A stretch of 64,000 bases of DNA. It comes from Methyloversatilis discipulorum (GTDB lineage: Bacteria; Pseudomonadota; Gammaproteobacteria; Burkholderiales; Rhodocyclaceae). The notes beneath the pieces are model-generated. The model was given only the letters and a program-made list of their open reading frames with translations. It was not told where the DNA came from and searched no databases. The stretch lies in NCBI RefSeq assembly GCF_018780585.1, contig NZ_JADMJL010000027.1:1-64000 (forward strand), in the 5' to 3' direction. The stretch's first letter is position 1, and every line of letters starts with the position of its first letter. Below are positions 41,251 to 49,819 of this stretch, in pieces. Both the position numbers and the translations under genes were made by a program.

Positions 41251-42204
41251 GTGAGCCTCTACCTCACCGAAGACGACGTCCGGCAGCTGCTGACCCTGCA
41301 GGACGCCCTCGTCGCGGTCGAGGACGCGCATCGCTGGCACGCCGCCGGCGAAGCCATCGACACGCCGCGCGCGCGCAGCCGTACGCCGACGTCGGCGCTG
41401 CACATCCTGCACGGTGCCGTGCTGCCGCTCGGCGTGATGGGCTACAAGAGTTACACGACCAGCCGCGAGGGCGCGCGCTTCTGGGTGCATCTGTTCGATG
41501 TCGCCAACGGCCGGCCGCTCGCCGTGCTGGAAGCCGACTACCTCGGCATGATGCGCACCGGTGCAACCGGCGGCCTGGCTGCACGCGTGCTGTCGCGCGA
41601 AGAAGCGCGCAGTGCGGTGGTGTTCGGGGCCGGCTGGCAGGCACGCAGCCAGATCGAGGCGCTGTGCGCGGTACGCAACGTCGAACGTATTCAGGTGGTG
41701 GCGCGCAAGCGCGACAAGCTCGAAGCCTTCTGTGCCGAGCAGTCGCAGCGGCTCGGACGCGATATCGTGCCGGCCGAAGACATCGAATCGGCCGTGCGTA
41801 GCGCCGACGTGGTGGTCACCATCACCACCGCGACCGATCCGCTGTTCGACGGCCGCTGGCTCGGTGAAGGCACGCACGTCACCGCTGCCGGATCGAATGC
41901 GCTGATCCGCCGCGAAATCGACGAAGCCACGATACGCCGCGCCGCCGTGATCGCGGTCGACGCGCGCGCCACGGCCTTGCGTGAATCCGGCGACCTGCTG
42001 CCGGCGCTGGAGAAGGGGCGGCTGAACGAGTACGGCATGACCGAACTGGGCGAACTGCTGGTCGGCATGCGACCGGGACGGCGCAGCGCCGCCGACATCA
42101 CGCTGTTCGAATCCCAGGGTATGGCGATACAGGATCTGGTGCTTGCCGCGCGCGTGGTCGACAAGGCCCGTGCGGCCGGTCTCGGGCGCGATCTTCCCTA
42201 CTGA
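41251..42204 (+). CDS. ornithine cyclodeaminase/mu-crystallin-family protein
   Basis: A 317-residue NAD(P)-binding protein (Rossmann segment VVFGAGWQARSQIEAL, preceded by MRTGATGGLAARVL). The family includes ornithine cyclodeaminase, alanine dehydrogenase, ketimine reductases and siderophore amino-acid enzymes. The substrate is not decidable. It starts with GTG 13 bases after the terC stop, so probably co-transcribed. Confidence 0.88.
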   Translation: MSLYLTEDDVRQLLTLQDALVAVEDAHRWHAAGEAIDTPRARSRTPTSALHILHGAVLPLGVMGYKSYTTSREGARFWVHLFDVANGRPLAVLEADYLGMMRTGATGGLAARVLSREEARSAVVFGAGWQARSQIEALCAVRNVERIQVVARKRDKLEAFCAEQSQRLGRDIVPAEDIESAVRSADVVVTITTATDPLFDGRWLGEGTHVTAAGSNALIRREIDEATIRRAAVIAVDARATALRESGDLLPALEKGRLNEYGMTELGELLVGMRPGRRSAADITLFESQGMAIQDLVLAARVVDKARAAGLGRDLPY

Positions 42205-42426
42205 TTTCCACACCTGATTTCCGCCGCGCCGCGGATTCGGCACGGCAAGCGTGAAATTCCACCGCGTCGCGCCAACCGTCGTTTGACTGTGTTGAGGCTG
42301 AACTGCAAGAATATGTGACAGGCGTCTGTTTTTCCGCGTGAGTTCGCCAACGCGAGAGCGGATGGCATACACAACAAGCCGACAGGCACCGTCACCCGTC
42401 TCCGGGGGCGCGACAACTTTGCGGGG

Positions 42427-45012
42427 GTGAGCGTGACCAAGGCCGCTATCTGGAAGACCGACTGGTTCCTTGGCGTCGTCATCAGCCTGCTTTTCCTGTT
42501 CTCCGCTCAGTCCGACCTGATCCAGAGCCTCGAGCGCAAGGCCTACGATGTGGGCGTCAGTGCAACCGATCGCACGCCCAGTCCGCGCATCGCCATCATT
42601 GCGATCGACCAGCAGAGCATCGACAACATCGGTCGCTGGCCGTGGCCGCGCGACGTGCATGCGCGCATGATCGACAAGCTGGCGCAGGCGCAGTCCAAGG
42701 TGGTCGGCACCACCATCTTCTTTGCCGAACCGCAGATCGACCCCGGCTTGGCCTACATCAACAAGCTGCTGGCCATCGATGCGCAGGTGCGCTCAGCTGC
42801 CGCGGTACCGCCAACCGAGGGCGAGCAGCTGCCATCTGCCGCCGAATCGCTGGATGCCTTCTCTGCCGTGCTGCGTGAAGCCGAGGCGGCGCTGAATACC
42901 GACCGGCAACTTGCGGACAGCGTGGCCAGGGCCGGTAACGTGGCGCTGCCCATGCTCTTCCTCGACGGCGAGCCGCAGGGGCGGCCGGACAAACCGCTGC
43001 CCGAGTTCGTGCGCCTGATGGCGCTGAAGAATATCGAAGGCAGCGAGCCGCTGCCGCCGCTGACGCTGGACGTGTCGGCCGGCGTGATCGAGCCGCTGGG
43101 CAAGGTGGCGGCTGCGGTCGGTCACCTGAATCCGTCCATCGATCGGGACGGAGGCCTGCGGGTGCAGCCGCTGGTGATGACGCACTTCGATCAGCTCTAT
43201 CCTTCGCTGCCGCTGCTGATCGCGGCGAAAAGCTTGAATCTCGGCGTGGACGACATCCGCGTGAAGCTCGGCGAGTCGGTCACGCTGGGACGTCTGAAGG
43301 TCGCGACCGACCCCAGTCTCGGCATGTACAGCTTCTATTACCGGGGGGCGGACGGCAAGGCGGCGTTTCCGGTCGATTCCTTCTTCGACGTGATGAGCGG
43401 CAAGATTCCGCTCGACAAGTACCGCGACAGGATCGTGCTGATCGGCCAGACCGCACCCGGCATCGGCAATTTCTACGCGACACCGGTGTCGCCGGCCATG
43501 TCCTCGGTCGAAGTGATGGCGCACGGGCTGTCGAGCATCCTGCAGGAACACTTCTTCGTGTCGCCGTCCTGGGCCTGGGCGGCCGAGTTCGGCGTGTTCC
43601 TGCTGATCGCCCTCTACCTGATCGTGCTGCTGCCGCGACTGAAGGCCGGGCTGGGCGCCGGCGTCACCGCGGTGCTCTTCGTCGGGTTGCTGGCCACTCA
43701 CTTCGTGCTGATGACCGGCCAGCTCATGTGGCTGCAACTGATGCTGCCGGCGACGCTGCTGCTGGTCGGTCACCTGCTGCTGACGACCAAGCGCTTCCTG
43801 GTGACCGAGCGCGGCAAGGTGAAGTCGGACGAGCAGTCCGCCGAATCCAACCGCATGCTGGCGCTGGCCTTCCAGGGACAGGGCCAGCTCGACATGGCCT
43901 GGGACAAGTTCCGCCAGGTGCCGCTGTCCGATGCGGTCATGGAGAACCTGTACAACCTGGCCCTCGATTTCGAGCGCAAGCGTCAGTTCAACAAGGCGGA
44001 ATCGGTGTTCCGCCACATGGCCGACTTCAATCCGAAGTTCAAGGACCTGGAAACACGGGTCAAGCGGGCCAAGGCGATGTCGGAAACCGTCATGCTGGGC
44101 GGCAGCGGCGGCGGGCGCACCAATACCAGCATCCTCGAGGACGGCACGGTCGAGAAACCGATGCTGGGCCGCTACCAGGTCGAGAAGGAACTGGGCAAGG
44201 GCGCGATGGGCGTGGTGTACCTCGGTCGCGACCCCAAAATCAATCGCGTGGTCGCGATCAAGACCATGGCGCTGTCGCAGGAATTCGACGAGGAAGAACT
44301 GGCCGACGTGAAGGAGCGCTTCTTCCGCGAGGCGGAGACGGCCGGCCGTCTGAACCACCCGAACATCGTCACCATCTTCGACGCCGGCGAGGAGCACGAC
44401 CTCGCCTACATCGCGATGGAGTTCCTGAAGGGGCGCGACCTGGTGCCCCAGACGAAGCCGGGCCATCTGATGCCGCTGCCCAAGGTGATGGACATCGCGG
44501 CCCGGGTGGCGGACGCGCTGGCCTATGCGCACGGCAACAACGTCGTGCACCGCGACGTGAAGCCGGCCAACATCATGTACGAAGCGGAATCGGACCAGGT
44601 CAAGGTGACCGATTTCGGCATCGCGCGCATCACCGACTCGTCGCGCACCAAGACCGGCATGGTGCTCGGCACACCGTCCTACATGTCGCCCGAACAGCTG
44701 GCCGGCAAGAAGATAGATGGCCGTTCCGATCTTTTCTCGCTTGGCGTGATGCTGTTCCAGATGGTCTGCGGCAAGCTGCCTTTCGAAGGGGATTCGATGG
44801 CGCAGCTGATGTTCCGCATCGCCAACGAACAGCACCCGGACATCCGCGACCTGCGGCCGGACGTGCCGGACTGCCTGTCCGCCATCATCGACCGCGCGCT
44901 GGCCAAGGACGCGGACGCCCGTTACCAGTCCGGCAACGACATGGCGGCCGACCTGCGCACCTGCGCCGGCAATCTCACCCAATCCCTCTCACAGGTCGAC
45001 TTCAGCATCTGA
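42427..45012 (+). CDS. CHASE2-sensor serine/threonine protein kinase
   Basis: An 861-residue transmembrane kinase. A short N-terminal anchor (about 12-28) is followed by an extracytoplasmic CHASE2 sensor (about 30-370; IAIIAIDQQSIDNIGRWPWPR). Three membrane helices follow (about 375-460) and then a TPR-like cytoplasmic linker (about 475-550; NLALDFERKRQFNKAESVFRH). A full Hanks-type kinase domain occupies about 580-850. The kinase has the Gly loop GKGAMGVVYLG, the lysine in VAIKTM, catalytic HRDVKPANIM, DFG and GTPSYMSPEQ, so it should be active. It starts with GTG after a 222-base gap in which no convincing promoter was found. One base separates it from the phosphatase gene. It should phosphorylate Thr/Ser targets such as the FHA partner in response to a periplasmic signal. 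Confidence 0.93.
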   Translation: MSVTKAAIWKTDWFLGVVISLLFLFSAQSDLIQSLERKAYDVGVSATDRTPSPRIAIIAIDQQSIDNIGRWPWPRDVHARMIDKLAQAQSKVVGTTIFFAEPQIDPGLAYINKLLAIDAQVRSAAAVPPTEGEQLPSAAESLDAFSAVLREAEAALNTDRQLADSVARAGNVALPMLFLDGEPQGRPDKPLPEFVRLMALKNIEGSEPLPPLTLDVSAGVIEPLGKVAAAVGHLNPSIDRDGGLRVQPLVMTHFDQLYPSLPLLIAAKSLNLGVDDIRVKLGESVTLGRLKVATDPSLGMYSFYYRGADGKAAFPVDSFFDVMSGKIPLDKYRDRIVLIGQTAPGIGNFYATPVSPAMSSVEVMAHGLSSILQEHFFVSPSWAWAAEFGVFLLIALYLIVLLPRLKAGLGAGVTAVLFVGLLATHFVLMTGQLMWLQLMLPATLLLVGHLLLTTKRFLVTERGKVKSDEQSAESNRMLALAFQGQGQLDMAWDKFRQVPLSDAVMENLYNLALDFERKRQFNKAESVFRHMADFNPKFKDLETRVKRAKAMSETVMLGGSGGGRTNTSILEDGTVEKPMLGRYQVEKELGKGAMGVVYLGRDPKINRVVAIKTMALSQEFDEEELADVKERFFREAETAGRLNHPNIVTIFDAGEEHDLAYIAMEFLKGRDLVPQTKPGHLMPLPKVMDIAARVADALAYAHGNNVVHRDVKPANIMYEAESDQVKVTDFGIARITDSSRTKTGMVLGTPSYMSPEQLAGKKIDGRSDLFSLGVMLFQMVCGKLPFEGDSMAQLMFRIANEQHPDIRDLRPDVPDCLSAIIDRALAKDADARYQSGNDMAADLRTCAGNLTQSLSQVDFSI

Positions 45013-45013
45013 C

Positions 45014-45817
45014 ATGAATCAGGATCTCAGCCCTTCACTGCAGATGGTCAGCCGCTCCGACTCCGGCATGGTGCGGACGCACAACGAAGATGCCGTCGCC
45101 ACCCACCCGGCAATCGGCGTGGCCGTGCTCGCCGACGGCATGGGCGGTTACAACGCCGGCGAAGTGGCGAGCGGCATGGCCACCGCGGTGATCAGCACCG
45201 AACTTCAGCAGGGCCTCGTCGAGGGCCGCAAATCGATATCCGAACTGCTGGAAGCGGTGATCGGCCACGCCAACGAGTCGATCTACCGCGCGGCCGAAAG
45301 TCAGCCGCAGTACTCCGGCATGGGCACCACGCTGGTGATGGCGGTGTTCCGCGATAACCACATATCCGTAGCGCATATCGGCGATTCGCGCATGTACCGG
45401 CTTCGTGGCGACGTTTTCGAGTGCGTCACCCGCGATCATTCGCTGTTGCAGGAGCAAATCGACAGCGGCATGATTACGGAGGAAGACGCCAGACGCTCGC
45501 AGAACAAGAACCTCGTGACACGTGCGCTCGGTGTCGATCCGGTGGTCGAACCGGAAATCCATACCTACGAGGTCGAGACCGGCGATGTCTACCTGTTCTG
45601 TTCAGACGGTCTGAACGACATGGTCGAGAACGAGGACATCGAACTGACGCTGAAGGCGCTGTCGGCCAATCTCGATCTGGCCGCCGAACAGCTGGTGCAG
45701 ATGGCGAACGACAATGGCGGGCGCGACAACGTTTCGGTGATACTGGTCAAGGTACTGCAGCCTTTCCCGGTTGCCCGGCGCGGCTGGCTTGCGCGACTGC
45801 TCGCATGGTTGAAGTAA
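45014..45817 (+). CDS. PP2C-family serine/threonine phosphatase
   Basis: A 267-residue metal-dependent phosphatase of the bacterial Stp/PppA type that would reverse the action of the adjacent kinase. Metal-binding aspartates are in HNEDAV, LADGMGGYNAGE, FCSDGLNDMV and GGRDNVSVIL; HIGDSRMYRL and RDHSLLQEQI are also present. The C-terminal about 20 residues are basic and hydrophobic (RRGWLARLLAWLK) and may touch the membrane. Confidence 0.95.
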   Translation: MNQDLSPSLQMVSRSDSGMVRTHNEDAVATHPAIGVAVLADGMGGYNAGEVASGMATAVISTELQQGLVEGRKSISELLEAVIGHANESIYRAAESQPQYSGMGTTLVMAVFRDNHISVAHIGDSRMYRLRGDVFECVTRDHSLLQEQIDSGMITEEDARRSQNKNLVTRALGVDPVVEPEIHTYEVETGDVYLFCSDGLNDMVENEDIELTLKALSANLDLAAEQLVQMANDNGGRDNVSVILVKVLQPFPVARRGWLARLLAWLK

Positions 45818-45828
45818 AGGACTGGAAA

Positions 45829-46623
45829 ATGGCAAAACTCATACTCAGCATGGATGGTCTGGTCCTCAAGGAGCTGCCGCTCGCCAAGGAGCGCACGACC
45901 ATCGGGCGCAAGCCGCACAACGACATCCAGATCGACAATCTCGCGATCAGCGGTGAGCACGCGGTCATCGTCACCATCCTCAACGATTCCTTTCTCGAGG
46001 ATCTGAACAGCACCAACGGCACCTATGTAAACGGTCAGCCGATCAAGAAGCACTTCCTGCAGAACAACGACGTGGTGGAACTGGGCAAGTACCGCCTGAA
46101 GTACATCAACGACACGCCTGCGCAGGCGCCGGCGCCGGACTTCGAGAAGACCATGGTCCTGCGCCCGGACATGATGCGCAAGCCGCCGGCAGAGGCGCCG
46201 ACCGCGCCGCCGGTGGTGCCGATGCGCTCGGCGACCGAGACGCAGGCCGGCTTCCGCGCTGGCGCGTCGGTGCCGGCCGGCACCTCGATGGGCGGTGGCA
46301 TGCCGCCGCCAGCGCCGGTCGCGCCGCCGCAGCCGGCGGCGCCCGCCGCGGCGCCGAATCAGATCGGCGCCATCCAGATCCTCAACGGCGCCAACGCCGG
46401 GCGCGAGCTGGAACTGACGAAGACGCTGACCACGCTCGGCAAGCCAGGCCTGCAGGTGGCGGTGATCACGCGGCGGCCGCAGGGCTACTTCATCACCCAT
46501 GTCGAGGGCGCCAACTTCCCGGTGGTCAATGGCAGCCAGCTCGACGCCCAGGCGCACCCGCTGAGCGATCATGACGTGATCGAGATTGCGGGCGTAAAGA
46601 TGGAGTTCTTCATCAAGCGCTGA
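45829..46623 (+). CDS. two-FHA-domain phosphothreonine-binding protein
   Basis: A 264-residue cytoplasmic adaptor. FHA1 (about 1-95) has the phosphothreonine-binding residues TIGRKPHNDIQI, ISGEHA and NSTNGTYVNG. A Pro/Ala-rich linker (about 100-175) contains EKTMVLRPDM. A second, degenerate FHA-like domain (about 178-264) keeps the fold pattern (LTTLGKPGLQVAVI) but not the Arg/Ser binding pair. The start ATG follows the phosphatase by 11 bases. Kinase, phosphatase and FHA in a row resemble the PpkA-PppA-Fha switch of type VI secretion, but no type VI genes are present. Confidence 0.92.
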   Translation: MAKLILSMDGLVLKELPLAKERTTIGRKPHNDIQIDNLAISGEHAVIVTILNDSFLEDLNSTNGTYVNGQPIKKHFLQNNDVVELGKYRLKYINDTPAQAPAPDFEKTMVLRPDMMRKPPAEAPTAPPVVPMRSATETQAGFRAGASVPAGTSMGGGMPPPAPVAPPQPAAPAAAPNQIGAIQILNGANAGRELELTKTLTTLGKPGLQVAVITRRPQGYFITHVEGANFPVVNGSQLDAQAHPLSDHDVIEIAGVKMEFFIKR

Positions 46624-46726
46624 GCCGGCACGCCTCGCTCATGTTGCTCCGTCCTGTGCGCTGCGCTGTCCGGTCGGCGACCCGCCGGCCGGCCCCTGAT
46701 CGCTTGCCCCGCGCCGGGGCTGCCCG

Positions 46727-48964
46727 GTGAATCAGCACGTGCTGAAGTACGGCATCGGCCTGGTGCTGGTGCTCGTGCTGCTCGGGCACGCCGCCCGCTT
46801 CTACCAGATACCGGTTCTCGGCAATCTGGACCACATCGCCTACGACACCAAGCTGTCGCTGACCATGCCGCGCACGCGCGACGAGCGGGTGGTCATTCTC
46901 GACATCGACGAGCGCTCGCTGGCCGAAGTCGGCCGCTGGCCCTGGGGGCGGGAGCGTCTGGCGACCTTGATGGACAAGCTGTTCGATCACTACGGCGTGA
47001 TGCTGTTGGGTGTCGACGTGGTGTTCGCCGAGCCCGATACCAGTTCCGGTCTGCCCACGCTCGAAGGCCTGGCCGCCGGACCGCTCGCCGACAACGAGGG
47101 CTTCCGTGCCGAGCTGGACGGGCTGCGACCACAGCTCGATTACGACAAGCGCTTTGCTGCGTCGCTGCAGAATCGCCCGGTGCTGCTGGGCTACTACTTC
47201 AGCGATCGCGGCGACGGACTGAGCAGTGGCGCGCTGCCCGACCCGGTGCTGCCGGCCGGGACTTTCCGTGGCCGCAACATCGCGTTTGCCAGTTTCAACA
47301 GCTTCGGTGCCAATCTGCCGCTGTTCCAGTCGTCGGCACTCGGCGCCGGTCATTTCAACCCGCTGCCCGATTTCGACGGCCTCAACCGCCGCGTGCCGAT
47401 GCTGGTCGAGTACAAGGGCGCCTATTACGAATCGCTGTCGCTGGCGGTGGTGCGTACCCTGCTGGGCAGCCCGAAGCTGGCACCGGGCTACGCCGACGGG
47501 GGGCTGTTCGGGGTGAGTGCCCGCGACTATGCCGGGCTGGAGTGGCTGGAACTGCAGTCGGCGCGCGGAACCTTGCGTCTGCCGGTGGACGAGAACGTCG
47601 CCGCGCTGATTCCCTATCGCGGTCCGCAAGGCAGTTTCGCATACTACTCGCTTGCGGACGTGCTGGCCGGGCGCACGCCGGTCGACGCGCTGAAGGGGCG
47701 CGTCGCCCTTCTGGGCACGACTGCACCCGGTCTGCTCGACCTGCGGGCGACGCCCGTCGGCAGCTCCTATCCTGGGGTGGAGATCCACGCCAACCTGATT
47801 GCCGGCATGCTGGACGGCCATATCAAGCACCGGCCCCAGTACGTGACCGGATTCGATGTTGTCGTGCTGCTGCTGGTCGGCGGCCTGCTGTTGTGGGCGC
47901 TGCCGCGCATGTCCCCGATGAATGCCACGCTGCTGTCGGCGGGCATGCTGCTGCTGCTGCTGGGCATGAACTTCGCCTTCTGGCAGTTCGCCGACTTCGT
48001 GCTGCCGATCGCGGCCAGCCTGCTGCTGGTGGTCGGGCTGTACGCGCTCAACATGTCCTACGGCTACTTCTTCGAATCGCGCTCGAAGCGGCAGTTCGCG
48101 CGCATGTTCGGCCAGTACGTGCCGCCCGAACTGGTCGAGGAAATGAGCCGCAACCCCGAGCACTACAGCATGGAAGGTCGCAACGCCGAACTGACCATAC
48201 TGTTTTCCGACATCCGCGGTTTCACCAGCATTTCGGAAGGGCTGGAACCGAAACAATTGACGCAGCTCATGAACGAATACCTGGGTGCAATGACTTTCGT
48301 CATTCAGGATCAGCGCGGTACGCTCGACAAATATATCGGCGACGCGATCATGGCTTTCTGGGGGGCGCCGGTGGACGATCCGGCGCACGCGATCCACGGG
48401 GTGACGGCCGCGTTGCAGATGCAGTCAAGACTGGCCGAACTGAACAGTCACCTGACCGCGCGCGGCTGGCCGGAGCTGAAGATAGGCATCGGTGTGAACA
48501 CCGGCACGGTCACTGTTGGCGACATGGGGTCGCCGGTACGCAAGGCCTATACTGTGATGGGCGACGCGGTCAATCTGGCTTCACGCCTCGAAGGACTGAC
48601 CAAACAGTATGGCGTGAGCATTCTCGTCGGCGATGAAACGCGGCGCGCCGTCAAGGGCGTCGTGTTCCGCGAGGTGGATCGCGTGCGGGTGAAGGGCAAG
48701 GACGAGCCGGTATCGATCTACGAGCCGCTGGCGATGGAAGTCGATTTCGATCGTGCGCGGCTGGAAGAGCTGAAGTTGTGGAATCAGGCGCTGCGCCAGT
48801 TCAGGAACCAGGAATGGGATCAGGCCGAACTGACTCTGTTCAACCTGCAGCGCATGGACCCGGGGTGCGTGCTATACGGCTCCTACGCGGAGCAGATCGG
48901 ACACTATCGCCGTTCGCCGCCCGGTAAGGGCTGGGACGGCGTGCGTACCTTTGATACGAAGTAG
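46727..48964 (+). CDS. CHASE2-sensor adenylate cyclase
   Basis: A 745-residue membrane cyclase with an N-terminal anchor (LKYGIGLVLVLVLLGHAA) and a CHASE2 domain (about 30-360; VVILDIDERSLAEVGRWPWGR). Three membrane helices follow (about 370-450) and then a class III cyclase domain (about 485-660). Metal aspartates are in LFSDIRGFTS, the ATP-selecting lysine in LDKYIGDAIMAFWGAP, and MGDAVNLASRLEG is intact. The C-terminal about 70 residues (WNQALRQFRNQEWDQAELTLF) form a short helical tail often seen after this cyclase type. The start is GTG. The sensor domain is paralogous to that of the kinase four genes earlier in the same island. Confidence 0.93.
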   Translation: MNQHVLKYGIGLVLVLVLLGHAARFYQIPVLGNLDHIAYDTKLSLTMPRTRDERVVILDIDERSLAEVGRWPWGRERLATLMDKLFDHYGVMLLGVDVVFAEPDTSSGLPTLEGLAAGPLADNEGFRAELDGLRPQLDYDKRFAASLQNRPVLLGYYFSDRGDGLSSGALPDPVLPAGTFRGRNIAFASFNSFGANLPLFQSSALGAGHFNPLPDFDGLNRRVPMLVEYKGAYYESLSLAVVRTLLGSPKLAPGYADGGLFGVSARDYAGLEWLELQSARGTLRLPVDENVAALIPYRGPQGSFAYYSLADVLAGRTPVDALKGRVALLGTTAPGLLDLRATPVGSSYPGVEIHANLIAGMLDGHIKHRPQYVTGFDVVVLLLVGGLLLWALPRMSPMNATLLSAGMLLLLLGMNFAFWQFADFVLPIAASLLLVVGLYALNMSYGYFFESRSKRQFARMFGQYVPPELVEEMSRNPEHYSMEGRNAELTILFSDIRGFTSISEGLEPKQLTQLMNEYLGAMTFVIQDQRGTLDKYIGDAIMAFWGAPVDDPAHAIHGVTAALQMQSRLAELNSHLTARGWPELKIGIGVNTGTVTVGDMGSPVRKAYTVMGDAVNLASRLEGLTKQYGVSILVGDETRRAVKGVVFREVDRVRVKGKDEPVSIYEPLAMEVDFDRARLEELKLWNQALRQFRNQEWDQAELTLFNLQRMDPGCVLYGSYAEQIGHYRRSPPGKGWDGVRTFDTK

Positions 48965-48997
48965 GCGGACGAAAACGGACTTACGCGCGGGAAACAG

Positions 48998-49765
48998 ATG
49001 AGGATACGGGTGCTCGGTTGCAGTGGTGGCATAGGCGGTGCGCATTTGCGCACCACGTCGCTGCTTGTCGACGACGATATCCTGATCGACGCCGGAACGG
49101 GTGTGGGCGATCTGTCGATCGCCGAACTGGCACGCATCGACCATGTCTTCGTCACCCACAGCCACCTCGATCACATCGCCTGCCTGCCGCTGATGGTCGA
49201 TACGGTGGGCGAGCTGCGTTCGCGCCCGCTGACCGTATGGACCACCGCGCCGACGCTGGAGGTGTTGCGGCGGCACATCTTCAACTGGTCGATCTGGCCC
49301 GATTTCACCGAAATTCCATCGGTCGAGCGGCCGTTCATGACTTTCCGTGAGCTGCGTGTCGGCGACGAGATCGACATGGGCAGCCGGGCGATCCGTGTGC
49401 TGCCGGCCCAGCACACGGTGCCGGCGGTCGGCTACGCGGTGCGTTCATCCGGCGGCACGCTGGCCTTTTCCGGCGACACCACCGTGTGCGACGAATTCTG
49501 GGACGCCGTCAACGCCTTGCCCGATCTGCGCTACCTGATCATCGAAACCGCCTTTCCCGACCGCGATCGCCAGCTTGCGGTGATGTCCCGCCACCTGTGC
49601 CCGGACATGCTTTCGGGGGAGCTGGAGAAGCTGCGCCACCCGGCCGATATCTACATCACCCATCTGAAACCAAGCCAGATGGACATGACCATGCGTGAGA
49701 TTGCCGACACGCTCGGCTCGCGCAAGCCGCACATGTTGCGCAACAATCATGTTTTCGACTTCTGA
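48998..49765 (+). CDS. class II-like 3',5'-cyclic-nucleotide phosphodiesterase (MBL fold)
   Basis: A 255-residue metallo-beta-lactamase-fold protein. Metal-binding HSHLDHIACLP lies near residues 50-60, a further His in VLPAQHTVPAVGY, an Asp in FSGDTTVCDEFW, and a C-terminal ITHLKPSQMDMT that matches the class II cAMP phosphodiesterase pattern. It lies 33 bases after the adenylate cyclase gene, which strongly suggests it degrades the cAMP made there. General MBL hydrolases (RNase Z-like) are the alternative. Confidence 0.88.
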   Translation: MRIRVLGCSGGIGGAHLRTTSLLVDDDILIDAGTGVGDLSIAELARIDHVFVTHSHLDHIACLPLMVDTVGELRSRPLTVWTTAPTLEVLRRHIFNWSIWPDFTEIPSVERPFMTFRELRVGDEIDMGSRAIRVLPAQHTVPAVGYAVRSSGGTLAFSGDTTVCDEFWDAVNALPDLRYLIIETAFPDRDRQLAVMSRHLCPDMLSGELEKLRHPADIYITHLKPSQMDMTMREIADTLGSRKPHMLRNNHVFDF

Positions 49766-49819
49766 CCATTCGGCGCGCGGCAGGACGGCCGCGCGGGTCA
49801 GCGGTGACGGGGTGAACAA

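Noticed and set aside
42205-42426. Possible promoter TTGACT with AAGAAT near 42282-42310 before the kinase gene
   Set aside because: The -10 match is poor and the spacing does not fit well; co-transcription from the terC or cyclodeaminase genes is equally possible.
45014-46623. Part of a type VI secretion cluster, because of the kinase-phosphatase-FHA trio
   Set aside because: No Tss structural gene (sheath, Hcp, VgrG, ClpV, TssJKLM) occurs anywhere in the window.
48998-49765. RNase Z or generic metallo-beta-lactamase hydrolase
   Set aside because: The C-terminal ITHLKP motif and the position after an adenylate cyclase favour a class II-like cyclic-nucleotide phosphodiesterase; the alternative is kept only as a caveat.
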